A DNA stretch of 64,000 nucleotides from Metapseudomonas sp043392685 (GTDB taxonomy: Bacteria; Pseudomonadota; Gammaproteobacteria; Pseudomonadales; Pseudomonadaceae), in the NCBI GenBank assembly GCA_043392685.1, contig JBHZGM010000027.1. One strand, given 5' to 3'. A program made the translations under genes and the position numbers. Below, piece after piece: positions 35,422 to 46,695 of this stretch. The notes under the pieces were generated by a model. It saw nothing but the letters and a program-made list of their open reading frames with translations. It had not been told where the DNA came from and ran no database searches. Within the stretch, counting starts at the first letter, position 1. Each line of letters opens with the position of its first letter.

Positions 35422-36738
35422 ATGAAGTTGAATCCGTCGTCGGCGTGCCCATTACTGCTGCTCGGTGCCTTGAGCCCTTACCTGATGGCCGGGGAGGCCG
35501 AGGGTGGTTTCCTCGACGACAGTCGCCTGGTCCTGACCCAGCGAAATTTCTATTTCCATCGCAACATCCTCAACAATCCGGGTGGGCAGAATTACCGCGA
35601 AGAGTGGGCCCACGGGATGATCCTGGATTACAGCTCCGGCTTTACCCGGGGGACCGTCGGTTTCGGTATCGATGCCTACGCCAATCTGGGGCTGAAGCTC
35701 GATAGCAGCGGTGCGCGTACCGGCACTGATCTGCTTCCGGTGGATGCCGAAGGAAGGCCCGAGGACGAGTACTCGGAAGTGGGCGCCGCAGTGAAAGTTC
35801 GTGTTTCACGCAGCGAGCTGAAGTACGGCAGCCAGGCCCCCATGAACCCGGTGTTCGGCACGGGCAACGCGCGTTTGTTCACTCCCATGGCCATCGGTTT
35901 TTCGCTGAATAGTCGAGAGATCGACGACCTGCTCGTGGATGCCGGCCATTTCACCGCTGGCAATGACGGCAACTCCACCAACTCCGATGGGGCGCTCAAG
36001 GCGCTCTACGCCCAGGTAGAAACGCGCCGGGTCGACTACGCAGGGCTGAGCTGGACGCCCGCCAATGGCACCAGCCTCTCCGTTTATGGATCGCGCTTCG
36101 ATGACATCTGGCAGCAGTACTACGCCAGTGCCAGCCAGCGCCTGGACTTCGACCGGGGCCAGGCCCTGACGATTGACCTGAATCTTTACCGCACCCTCGA
36201 CCAGGGACAGCAGCGTGCCGGTGAGATCGACAACACCACCTGGTCCCTGTCCGGCCGCTACAGCCAAGGCCCCCACGCTTTGACCCTGGCCTACCAGCGA
36301 GTGCATGGCGACGAGCCGTTCGACTACCTGGGCTTCGATCGCCAGCCCGGAACCTCGATCTTCCTCGCCAACTCGGTTCAGGTGCTCGACTTCAACGCTC
36401 CCAACGAACGCTCCTGGCAACTGCGATACGACCTGGACCTGGCGGCCTTCGGCGCGCCCGGCCTCAGCTTCATGACCCGTTACATCAATGGCGACCACAT
36501 CGACGACAGCCACTACCGAGGCGGTCCGAACGGCGCCTATGGGCGCTACGGCGAAGACGGAAAGCGCTGGGAGCGTGATATCGAGCTGCGCTACGTCGTG
36601 CAGTCCGGCTCGGCGAAAGACCTCTCTGTCCGTCTGCGCCAGGCCAGCATCCGCTCCACCGAGGAGGTGGGCCGTGCCGATACCGCCGACAACAACGAAC
36701 TGCGGGTGATCATCGAATACCCGCTGCAGCTGCTATGA
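35422..36738 (+). CDS. OprD-family outer membrane porin
   Basis: A 438-residue porin with a signal peptide (to about residue 24, LMAGEAEGGF), then GFLDDSRLVLTQRNFYFHR and the family blocks NYREEWAHGMILDYSSGFTRGT and GFGIDAYANLGLKLDSS. It ends in a beta-strand with terminal aromatic/hydrophobic pattern (RVIIEYPLQLL). OprD-type porins take up amino acids and aromatic acids. Placed after kynBU and just before an amino acid permease, it probably admits tryptophan or kynurenine. Its substrate is inferred from context. Confidence 0.92.
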   Translation: MKLNPSSACPLLLLGALSPYLMAGEAEGGFLDDSRLVLTQRNFYFHRNILNNPGGQNYREEWAHGMILDYSSGFTRGTVGFGIDAYANLGLKLDSSGARTGTDLLPVDAEGRPEDEYSEVGAAVKVRVSRSELKYGSQAPMNPVFGTGNARLFTPMAIGFSLNSREIDDLLVDAGHFTAGNDGNSTNSDGALKALYAQVETRRVDYAGLSWTPANGTSLSVYGSRFDDIWQQYYASASQRLDFDRGQALTIDLNLYRTLDQGQQRAGEIDNTTWSLSGRYSQGPHALTLAYQRVHGDEPFDYLGFDRQPGTSIFLANSVQVLDFNAPNERSWQLRYDLDLAAFGAPGLSFMTRYINGDHIDDSHYRGGPNGAYGRYGEDGKRWERDIELRYVVQSGSAKDLSVRLRQASIRSTEEVGRADTADNNELRVIIEYPLQLL

Positions 36739-36773
36739 CGCCTGCCACAACGACAAGACATACGAGGCACAAG

Positions 36774-38168
36774 ATGACCAACAAGACTGGATTCGCCGCA
36801 ATCGCGGCCCGTGAGCAGGGGCTCAAGCGCCAGCTCACTTCGGCGCAGATGAGCATGATTGCCATTGGCGGCGCCATCGGCACCGGGCTCTTCATGGGTA
36901 GCAGCTTCGCTATCGGCTTTGCCGGGCCGGGCGTGCTCATCAGCTATTCCATCGGTGCGTTCATCGCACTGTTGCTGATGGGTTGCCTGGCGGAAATGAC
37001 CGTGGCCCATCCCACCTCCGGCTCCTTCGGCGCCTACGCCGAGTACTACCTAGGCCCGATGGCCGGATTCCTGTTGCGCTATGCCTACTGGGCGGCCATC
37101 GTCCTGGCCGTCGGCACCGAAGTCACCGCCATCGCCCTGTACATGAAGTACTGGTTCCCCGAGGTCGCGGGCTGGGTGTGGATCCTGCTGTTTTCTTCCG
37201 TGCTGATTCTGACCAACGCCATCAGCGTGAAGGTGTTCGGCCATTTCGAATATTGGTTCTCGGCGATCAAGATCAGCGCCATCCTTGCCTTCATCCTGGT
37301 GGGAGCGTGGCTGGTGTTCGGTGGCCAGCATCCGGAATACGGGTTCCATCATTACGTTGCAAATGGCGGCTTCATGCCCCACGGCCTGTCAGGTGTCTGG
37401 ATCGCCGTCATCATCGCCATCTTCAGCTACCTCAGTATTGAGATGATCGCGGTGGCGGCCGGTGAGGCGGAGCAACCGGAAGTGGCGGTGAAGAATGCCT
37501 TCCGCGTGACCATGGTGCGGCTGGTGGTGTTCTACATTCTCACCCTGGCGCTGATCCTCGCGATGGTGCCCTGGGACCAGTCGGGGCAGGGGGCCCAGAG
37601 TCCATTCGTCACCGTGATGCAGCAGGTGGGCATCCCCGGCGCGACGGGCCTGATCAACTTCGTGATCCTGGTGGCGGCGATCTCGGCGATGAACAGCCAG
37701 CTCTACACCACCACGCGGATGATGTTCAGCCTTTCCCGTGCGGGGCATGCACCAAAGGCCATGGGCCGGTTGAGCAGCGCCGGTGTGCCGTTGAACGCTC
37801 TGGCGATGTCCTGCACCGGTATTGCCCTGGCGACCCTGATCAATCTGGCGTTCCCGGAAGAGTCCTTCATGCTGATGATGGCCATTTCCATCTTCGGCGC
37901 GTTGTTTGCCTGGATGATGATTTTCCTGACGCACTACCGTTTCCGCCGTTACCACGAGCGTCACGGCAATGCGCCACTGTCCTTCCGCATCTGGGCGACG
38001 CTGCTGGGGCTCGGATTGATGTTGGCGATTCTGCTGACCACCGCCTTCGTTCCGGCTTTCCGCATGACCCTGGTGTTTGGTGTGCCTTTCCTCGCACTGC
38101 TGGCGCTGGCCTATCAGCTGTATTTCCGCCAGGGCAAGGAAGAGATTCGGGAAGGGCAGGAGGCCTGA
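36774..38168 (+). CDS. Amino acid permease (APC superfamily, AAT type)
   Basis: A 464-residue inner membrane transporter with 12 helices. It carries the hallmark IGGAIGTGLFMGSSFAI near residue 35 and ISYSIGAFIALLLMGCLAEM. ATG 36774 has GAGG seven bases before it and is preferred to an ATG overlapping the porin stop. It resembles the aromatic or branched permeases beside kyn genes in other pseudomonads, so tryptophan or kynurenine uptake is likely. Confidence 0.9.
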   Translation: MTNKTGFAAIAAREQGLKRQLTSAQMSMIAIGGAIGTGLFMGSSFAIGFAGPGVLISYSIGAFIALLLMGCLAEMTVAHPTSGSFGAYAEYYLGPMAGFLLRYAYWAAIVLAVGTEVTAIALYMKYWFPEVAGWVWILLFSSVLILTNAISVKVFGHFEYWFSAIKISAILAFILVGAWLVFGGQHPEYGFHHYVANGGFMPHGLSGVWIAVIIAIFSYLSIEMIAVAAGEAEQPEVAVKNAFRVTMVRLVVFYILTLALILAMVPWDQSGQGAQSPFVTVMQQVGIPGATGLINFVILVAAISAMNSQLYTTTRMMFSLSRAGHAPKAMGRLSSAGVPLNALAMSCTGIALATLINLAFPEESFMLMMAISIFGALFAWMMIFLTHYRFRRYHERHGNAPLSFRIWATLLGLGLMLAILLTTAFVPAFRMTLVFGVPFLALLALAYQLYFRQGKEEIREGQEA

Positions 38169-38206
38169 AGGTTCGCTGAGGGGCAGCTTGATAGGGCCCC
38201 TGTGCA

Positions 38207-38397
38207 GAAGAAGGGCGCCTATACAACCGTGTGAAAACCCAAAGAGCGCCAGATCCTGATCATTGACCGATCATTTCTGGCGCCTTCACGCTCATTCAGG
38301 GTCTGATTGATCCTGAGACTCCTGAAGATTTCGTGTAACAACGACCTCTTCAGGAGTGAGCGGGAGTTTTCACGCAGTCTGTTTCGGCGCCCTTTCG
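38207..38397. mobile_element. Inverted-repeat element with two internal hairpins (MITE or IS remnant)
   Basis: Outer ends AAGGGCGCC and GGCGCCCTT face each other. Inside them GTGTGAAAAC (38229) faces GTTTTCACGC (38366). Within lie two perfect hairpins: GCGCCAGA...TCTGGCGC (38246-38283) and ACTCCTGAAGA...TCTTCAGGAGT (38318-38357). No ORF is present. The layout is that of a non-autonomous element or the joined ends of a deleted insertion sequence, located just after the permease gene and converging on aer. Confidence 0.65.
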
Positions 38398-38408
38398 TAT
38401 AGGCCGGG

Positions 38409-39974
38409 TCAACGGTTGAACCTGTCCACCAGGGAATATTGCCCCTGGGCGGTATGGGTCAGCTCCTCGCTGAGCTGTGCCGTGCGCTGGGCCTCGCCAG
38501 ATGTCTGGTCAGCCAGGTGGGCGATGCTGCTGATGCTCTGGTTGATCTGCTCGGCCACCGCGCTCTGCTCCTCGGTGGCGGCGGCGATCTGGTCGGCCAT
38601 GTCGGCGATATTGGCGACGGCCTCGCTGATGCCCACCAGTGCCTGGTCGGCCTGGAGCACGCGCTCGACGCCTTCGTCCGCCTGGCGACGACCATGCTCC
38701 ATGGTGTGCACTGCTTCTTCTGCGGTCTTCTGCAACTGGGCGATCAGTTGATGGATTTGCCCGGTGGATTCGGCCGTGCGCTGGGCGAGCTGACGCACCT
38801 CGTCGGCGACCACGGCGAAGCCGCGGCCCATCTCGCCGGCGCGGGCGGCCTCGATGGCGGCGTTGAGTGCCAGCAGGTTGGTCTGGTCGGCGATGCCTTT
38901 GATCACATCCACCACGCCGCCGATCTCGTTGCTGTCCTGGGCCAGTCGCGTGACGGTTTCGCCCGCCTCACCCACGGACTGAGAAAGGCGCTGGATGGCT
39001 TCGCGGGTTTCGGCGGCGATGTCGCGGCCCTGGCTGGTCAGGCGGTTGGCTTCCTGGGTGGCATCGGCGGTGCGTTGCACGTTGTTGGCCACTTCCTGAG
39101 TGGTGGCGGCCATCTGGTTCACCGCGGCGGCGACCTGCTCGGTTTCCACGCGCTGGCGTTCCAGGCCGTTGGAGCTGTTGTGGGCCAGCACATCGGCCTG
39201 GCGTGCCTGGTGGGTCAGGTGTTCGGCGGTGTCCTGGAGGCGGGTCAGACAGGTCTTCAGGCGCGCCTCCTGGCTGAGCATGGCCATTTCCAGGCGTGCC
39301 TGCACACCACGGCTGTCGGTGTACATCTGCGCGATCAGCGGGTCTGAGGTGGCCTGCTCGGCCAGGCTCAGCAGGCGCTTGATGCCACGGTTCTGCCAGG
39401 CCAGGCCGATCAGTCCGAGCGGCACCGAAAGCAGGGCGGCGAGGAGGAAGCCCCAGTGGGAGTTCAGCCAGGCGCCGATGAGGAAACCGATCTGGCTGAT
39501 GAGAATGAACGGCAGCCAGTCCTGCAGCACCGGCAGCCACTTGTCGCGGCGCGGGATGGCGGGCTTGCCGGCATTGATGCGCTTGTAGAGGGCCTCGGCG
39601 CGGCGGATCTGCTCGGCGGTTGGCTTGATCCGCACCGACTCGTAGCCGGTGACCTGGCTGCCTTCGAAGATGGGCGTGACGTAGGCATTCACCCAGTAGT
39701 GGTCGCCGTTCTTGCAGCGGTTCTTCACCACGCCCATCCATTGGCGCCCTTGCTTCAGGGTCGACCACATGTGGGCGAACACGGCGGGCGGCACGTCAGG
39801 GTGGCGGACCAGATTGTGGGGTGAACGAACCAGCTCGTCGCGGCTGTAGCCGCTGATGTCGATGAAGGCTTCGTTGACGTAGGTGATGACGCCTTTGCTG
39901 TTTGTCGTGGAGATCAGGCGTTGCTCGGCCGGGAAGCTACGCTCCCGCTGGGTAACAGGTTGGTTGTTTCTCAT
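38409..39974 (-). CDS. aer: Aerotaxis receptor
   Basis: A 521-residue chemoreceptor of the Aer type. The N-terminal PAS domain (about 15-120: NSKGVITYVNEAFIDISGYS, KNRCKNGDHYWVNAYVTP) binds FAD in the family. A membrane hairpin (about 150-195) is followed by a HAMP-like linker and a cytoplasmic signalling domain with the conserved tip IADQTNLLALNAAIEAARAGE. There is no periplasmic ligand domain. It directs movement towards favourable oxygen or redox levels. The gene pair aer-acnA is typical of Pseudomonas. No Anr box was seen in the 230 bases upstream. Confidence 0.94.
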   Translation of the reverse strand: MRNNQPVTQRERSFPAEQRLISTTNSKGVITYVNEAFIDISGYSRDELVRSPHNLVRHPDVPPAVFAHMWSTLKQGRQWMGVVKNRCKNGDHYWVNAYVTPIFEGSQVTGYESVRIKPTAEQIRRAEALYKRINAGKPAIPRRDKWLPVLQDWLPFILISQIGFLIGAWLNSHWGFLLAALLSVPLGLIGLAWQNRGIKRLLSLAEQATSDPLIAQMYTDSRGVQARLEMAMLSQEARLKTCLTRLQDTAEHLTHQARQADVLAHNSSNGLERQRVETEQVAAAVNQMAATTQEVANNVQRTADATQEANRLTSQGRDIAAETREAIQRLSQSVGEAGETVTRLAQDSNEIGGVVDVIKGIADQTNLLALNAAIEAARAGEMGRGFAVVADEVRQLAQRTAESTGQIHQLIAQLQKTAEEAVHTMEHGRRQADEGVERVLQADQALVGISEAVANIADMADQIAAATEEQSAVAEQINQSISSIAHLADQTSGEAQRTAQLSEELTHTAQGQYSLVDRFNR

Positions 39975-40141
39975 GGGTATCCATCCGCAAGGCTTACATC
40001 ATCTATCGGCATTAGGGCGCCAAGGTTGAGCCTTTTTTCGGTGCGCCAGTGTACTCGGATTTCAGCCTTGTCCGGTCGATAGCCCAGAGTGGAATGGTTC
40101 GATTGTCGCCCGTGCGGTTGGCACGGGGGCGATGGGCGACG

Positions 40142-40185
40142 GCCTGCGACGTCCAAAGTATCGAAACGCTCCGGACGTCGCAGGC
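40142..40185 (-). terminator. Strong hairpin downstream of acnA
   Basis: GCCTGCGACGTCC and GGACGTCGCAGGC form a perfect 13-base stem with an 18-base loop, 22 bases after the acnA stop. There is no U-run on the minus strand, so it may act with Rho or protect the mRNA end. Confidence 0.55.
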
Positions 40186-40206
40186 ACGGTAGGTGCCGGG
40201 TGTGCT

Positions 40207-42897
<2,691 letters not shown>

Positions 42898-43112
42898 CGG
42901 GATTTCTCCTTGAGGCCCACACGGCATGGGCCGGCTGCTCTTGCGGAAACTGAAAAGCTAGCTCTCGATGGGCGGTCTCGCCATTTCAACCGACCGGCTG
43001 GGTGGCGCCGGGTTCCCCTGTTCAAGGCGTCCGGTTGTAGGAAATTCACCTCCTGACTGTGTGAAAACGGGCCTCGCGCAACTATAGTGCGCGCCCAGGA
43101 GGAGCCCACCCG

Positions 43113-44162
43113 ATGAACACCATGCTGTTGCACTGCCGCCCCGGATTCGAGGGGGAGGTCTGTGCCGAGATTTCCGAACTCGCCGCCCACCTCGAGGTGG
43201 CCGGCTACGCCAAGGCCAAGCCGAACAGTGCCTGCGCCGAGTTCATTTGCAGCGAACCCGGCGGCGCCGAACGGATGATGCGCAAGCTGCGTTTCAACCA
43301 GTTGATCTTCCCGCGCCAATGGGCGCGCGGCGAGTACGTGGAGTTGCCGGAAACCGACCGCATCGGCGTGCTGCTGGAGGCGCTGGCCGACTATCCGGCG
43401 TGCGGCAGCCTCTGGCTGGAGGTGCTGGACACCAATGAAGGCAAGGAGCTGTCCACCTTCTGCCGAAAGTTCGAAAAGCCCCTGCGCGCTGCCTTGAGCA
43501 AGGCCGGCAAGCTCAAGGACGATCTCAGGTTGCCGCGCCTGCTGCTGACCTTCCGCAGTGGCCGCGAGGCGTTCGTCGGCTTGGCCGAGCCGAACAACTC
43601 GGCGCTCTGGCCCATGGGCATCCCGCGCCTGAAGTTTCCCCGCGAGGCACCGAGCCGCTCCACCCTCAAGCTGGAAGAGGCCTGGCACCACTTCATTCCG
43701 CGGGCCGACTGGGACAAGCGCCTGGCACCGGGGATGACCGCCGTGGACCTGGGCGCCGCACCGGGCGGCTGGACCTGGCAGCTGGTGCAGCGGGAAATCA
43801 AGGTCACCGCCGTCGACAACGGCCCGATGGCCGAGAGCCTGATGTACTCCGGTTTCGTCGAACACCAGCGCGCCGACGGCTTCACCTTCAAGCCGCGCCG
43901 GCCGGTGAACTGGATGGTCTGCGACATCGTCGAGAAACCCGCGCGCACTGCAGCGCTGATCGAAACCTGGCTGGGCGAGGGCTGGTGCCAGGAAGCGGTG
44001 GTCAACCTCAAGCTGCCGATGAAACAGCGCCATGCCGAGGTGCAGAAGCTGCTGTCACGTATCGACACAGGGCTGAAGGCCAGGGGGCTGAAAGTCTCCA
44101 TAGCCTGCAAGCAGCTCTATCACGACCGCGAGGAAGTGACCTGCCACCTGCGCAGGTTGTAA
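43113..44162 (+). CDS. rlmM: 23S rRNA C2498 2'-O-methyltransferase
   Basis: A 349-residue SAM-dependent enzyme. An N-terminal THUMP-like region is followed by a Rossmann domain with VDLGAAPGGWTWQL (SAM site, about 210-223), VTAVDNG, and the catalytic Lys regions LEEAWH and NLKLPMKQRH. It methylates the ribose of C2498 before 50S assembly. Divergent from acnA. Confidence 0.95.
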   Translation: MNTMLLHCRPGFEGEVCAEISELAAHLEVAGYAKAKPNSACAEFICSEPGGAERMMRKLRFNQLIFPRQWARGEYVELPETDRIGVLLEALADYPACGSLWLEVLDTNEGKELSTFCRKFEKPLRAALSKAGKLKDDLRLPRLLLTFRSGREAFVGLAEPNNSALWPMGIPRLKFPREAPSRSTLKLEEAWHHFIPRADWDKRLAPGMTAVDLGAAPGGWTWQLVQREIKVTAVDNGPMAESLMYSGFVEHQRADGFTFKPRRPVNWMVCDIVEKPARTAALIETWLGEGWCQEAVVNLKLPMKQRHAEVQKLLSRIDTGLKARGLKVSIACKQLYHDREEVTCHLRRL

Positions 44163-44194
44163 GGGCCAGAGGCCGACCATCGGCCGGGAGCCTC

Positions 44195-44249
44195 GTAGGA
44201 GTCAGCTTGCTGGCGAACAGGGGCCATTCGCTGGCAAGCCAGCTCCTAC
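44195..44249. repeat. REP-type palindromic repeat 1
   Basis: GTAGGAG-t-CAGCTTGCTGGCGAA faces TTCGCTGGCAAGCCAGCTCCTAC. This is the GTAGGAGC...GCTCCTAC type of intergenic palindrome common in Pseudomonas. It overlaps the last codons of the small ORF at 44246. Confidence 0.85.
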
Positions 44250-44413
44250 AGCGACATCCGCTCCACCCAGTAGCTCTGCTTGTGCCCTCGCGCCTGGTAT
44301 TCGGCCATCAGACGCTCGGCTTCGTCGCGGGTCAGCCGATCCCGCAGGACGAACACGTTTCCGTTGTCATCCAGTCGCTTGACGCACCACTCCTGCACAG
44401 GGGAATCCGGCAT
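44246..44413 (-). CDS. Small conserved-looking protein, 55 aa
   Basis: An ORF of 55 residues, MPDSPVQEWCVKRLDDNGN then VFVLRDRLTRDEAERL and a Tyr/Trp-rich end (SYWVERMSL). A clear GGAGGG precedes the ATG at a proper distance. The composition, an antiparallel-strand-like VFVLRD plus a helix with charged residues, looks like a real small domain, not a chance frame. Function unknown. Its TAG stop and last codons lie within a REP palindrome. Confidence 0.65.
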   Translation of the reverse strand: MPDSPVQEWCVKRLDDNGNVFVLRDRLTRDEAERLMAEYQARGHKQSYWVERMSL

Positions 44414-44603
44414 GGCGTGCCCTCCGGGAAAGCCTCATGCTGCGCCGCATTTCATCGGTTGGCGAGGCGCATCGAGGGGCTGCTGACGGGGATGACCCGT
44501 CCCGGGCTGTGAGCCGCTGTGGCCGGATGTCGCGGCGAGGGCGACAAGGCTGTGCGTCCATGCGGCTTTGCGCCACAATAGCCGGCAGTTTTCGGAGTAC
44601 CCC

Positions 44604-44843
44604 ATGTCCCAGCAACCTGATGCCATTCTCGACGCCACCGGCCTGAATTGTCCCGAACCGGTGATGATGCTTCACAACAAGGTGCGCGACCTGCCCGCCG
44701 GCGGCCTGCTCAAGGTGATCGCCACCGACCCTTCCACGCGCCGCGACATCCCCAAGTTCTGCGTCTTCCTCGGCCATGAACTGCTGGACCAGTCGGAAGA
44801 GGCGGGTACCTACTTCTACTGGATACGCAAGAAGACCGACTGA
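44604..44843 (+). CDS. tusA: Sulfur carrier protein TusA
   Basis: A 79-residue protein. The active Cys is in GLNCPEPVMMLHNKV (residue 17), followed by GLLKVIATDPSTRRDIPKFC. It relays persulfide sulfur from a cysteine desulfurase, chiefly for 2-thiouridine in tRNA. The start has GGAG eight bases upstream. Confidence 0.95.
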   Translation: MSQQPDAILDATGLNCPEPVMMLHNKVRDLPAGGLLKVIATDPSTRRDIPKFCVFLGHELLDQSEEAGTYFYWIRKKTD

Positions 44844-44917
44844 CGACCTTCTACTTCGCTTATGGCTCGAACATGAACCCGGCGCGCATGCGCAGCCGTG
44901 GCCTGGAGCTCAGCTAG
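44843..44917 (+). pseudogene. Remnant of a gamma-glutamylcyclotransferase-type gene
   Basis: In the frame that begins inside the tusA stop, the codons read TTFYFAYGSNMNPARMRSRG, then LELS and a TAG. FAYGSNM near the N-terminus is the family signature of AIG2/GGCT-like cyclotransferases, which normally run to 110-200 residues. Here the reading frame ends after 24 codons and the rest is absent, replaced by unrelated sequence and a REP repeat. No start codon or binding site is evident. Confidence 0.7.
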
Positions 44918-44945
44918 GCGCCGCCAACGGGGCGTAGCTGTTGTT

Positions 44946-45011
44946 GTAGGAGCGAGCTCTGCTCGCGAAGCTTTCCGGGATTGGCCCATTCGCCAGCAAG
45001 CTGGCTCCTAC
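44946..45011. repeat. REP-type palindromic repeat 2
   Basis: GTAGGAGCGAGCTCTGCTCGCGAA at the left and TTCGCCAGCAAGCTGGCTCCTAC at the right form the same kind of palindrome as at 44195, with an internal loop. It lies between the GGCT remnant and the end of the MATE gene. Confidence 0.85.
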
Positions 45012-45044
45012 AGCGTTATCCCACGTATCCAGGGCCCGTGTCCG

Positions 45045-46427
45045 TTACCTCCTGATCCTTGCCCGTGCGCTGCGCGTCAGGCGCACGCTGAGCAGCACCG
45101 CGGCACAGGTCAGCCCCACCACCAGGCCCTGCCAGAGCCCCTTGGGTCCGCTCGGTTCGCCCAGCCAGTGGGAGAGCCCGAGGGCGTAGCCCACCGGTAG
45201 GCCGATGCCCCAATAAGCGAAGAGGGTGATGATCATGGTCGCGCGGGTGTCCTGGTAGCCGCGCAAGGCGCCAGCGGCGGCGACCTGGATGGCGTCGGAG
45301 AACTGGAACAGCGCGGAATAGACGATCAGCATGGCCGCCACGGCAATCACCGCAGGGTCCGGCGAGTACATCGTCGCGATCGCCTCGCGGCACAGCAGCA
45401 TCAGGCTGGCCGACAGGCAGGCATAGGCCAGCGCCGCGCCGATGCCGACGCCGGCCGCGAAGCGCGCCGCACGGGGCTCTCCACGCCCGAGGGCCTGACC
45501 GACGCGCACGGTGACGGCCATCGCCAGGGCGTAGGGGATCATGAAAACCAGTGCGCTGAAGTTAAGGGCGATCTGGTGACCGGCGACCACCGTGGCGCCG
45601 AGGCCGCCGATCAGCAGGGCGATCACGGCGAAGATGCTCGATTCGGCGAATACCGCGATGCCAATGGGCCCGCCCACCGAGAGCAGGCGTTTGATTACCG
45701 GCAGTTGCGGCTTGTCGAAGCGTTCGAACAACCGGCTCGGCCGGTAGACCGGGGCACGGGATACCCATCCCAGCATGCCCAGCAGCATGAACCACATCAC
45801 CGTGCCGCTCGCCCAGCCGCAGCCGACGCCGCCCATGGCGGGCATGCCCAGGTGGCCGTAGATCAGGATGTAGTTCAACGGAATGTTCAGCAGCAGGCCG
45901 CAGATGCCCAGCACCATGCTCGGCCGGGTGCGCCCCAGGCCATCGCTGAAGCAGCGCAGCACATAGTAGAGGGCCACGGCGGGGAAGCCGAAGGCGATGC
46001 CCTGCAGGTAGCCCATGGCCGGGGCGATGAGATCCTGGTCGACGCCCATCAGTTGCAGCACCGGCCGGGCATTGAGCAGCACGAGCGCGCCGGCCAGGCC
46101 CACGGCCAGGGCGAGCCACAGGGCCTGGCGCACCAGCGGGCCGATTTCTTCCTGCCGGTTGCCGCCGAAGCGTTCGGCCACCTTGGCGGTGGTGGCCAGC
46201 AGGGTGCCGGTCATCAGCAGGAATACCGGAATCCAGATGGAGTTGCCGAGGGCCACGGCGGCCAGGTCACGTGGGCTGACGCGACCGGCCATCACGGCAT
46301 CGACGAACCCCATGGCGGTATTGGAGATCTGGGCGACCATGATCGGCGCCGCCAGCTTGAGCAGTGCGCGCAGCTCCGCGCTGGCGCGGCTGAAACGGGA
46401 TTGGGCGTGGGACACGGAAAGTTCCAT
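45045..46427 (-). CDS. MATE-family multidrug efflux transporter (PmpM/NorM-like)
   Basis: A 460-residue inner membrane protein with 12 predicted helices in two repeats. MATE blocks are visible: APIMVAQISNTAMGFVDAVMAGR near the start, the central PLNYILIYGHLG, and GPIGIAVFAESSIFAVIALLIGGLG in the second half. It exports cationic drugs in exchange for H+ or Na+. It is divergent from pdxB across 268 bases that contain the palindrome GTCGCGA-CGAGC-TCGCGAC at 46503-46521, a possible repressor site. Confidence 0.93.
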   Translation of the reverse strand: MELSVSHAQSRFSRASAELRALLKLAAPIMVAQISNTAMGFVDAVMAGRVSPRDLAAVALGNSIWIPVFLLMTGTLLATTAKVAERFGGNRQEEIGPLVRQALWLALAVGLAGALVLLNARPVLQLMGVDQDLIAPAMGYLQGIAFGFPAVALYYVLRCFSDGLGRTRPSMVLGICGLLLNIPLNYILIYGHLGMPAMGGVGCGWASGTVMWFMLLGMLGWVSRAPVYRPSRLFERFDKPQLPVIKRLLSVGGPIGIAVFAESSIFAVIALLIGGLGATVVAGHQIALNFSALVFMIPYALAMAVTVRVGQALGRGEPRAARFAAGVGIGAALAYACLSASLMLLCREAIATMYSPDPAVIAVAAMLIVYSALFQFSDAIQVAAAGALRGYQDTRATMIITLFAYWGIGLPVGYALGLSHWLGEPSGPKGLWQGLVVGLTCAAVLLSVRLTRSARARIRR

Positions 46428-46695
46428 ATCGATAAGTCATCCTCCGGGCGTACCGGTGGTGTCCATGAAAAGAGTGGCTGACAGGAATTCGGGCGTTGCC
46501 TGGTCGCGACGAGCTCGCGACGGCGCACTGTCCCAGCCTTTGCAGGAGAGGCTGCCGGCGGAACGGGACGTGGAGGCTGAGGGGTGGCTAGTCTACGCCC
46601 TGACACAATGGTCAGAAAAGAGGGCGGCCGCCCCGTGACACGGGCGTCCGACAGGGGGATTGCGTAGAATGGCGGTCTCTCTGCTGGAGCCTGTC

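Noticed and set aside
36735..36773. Permease start overlapping the porin stop
   Set aside because: An ATGA overlap exists, but GAGG precedes the later ATG and the extra residues are not membrane-protein-like.
39975..40141. Search for an Anr box upstream of aer
   Set aside because: No TTGAT or ATCAA half-site with proper spacing was found, although aer is oxygen-related.
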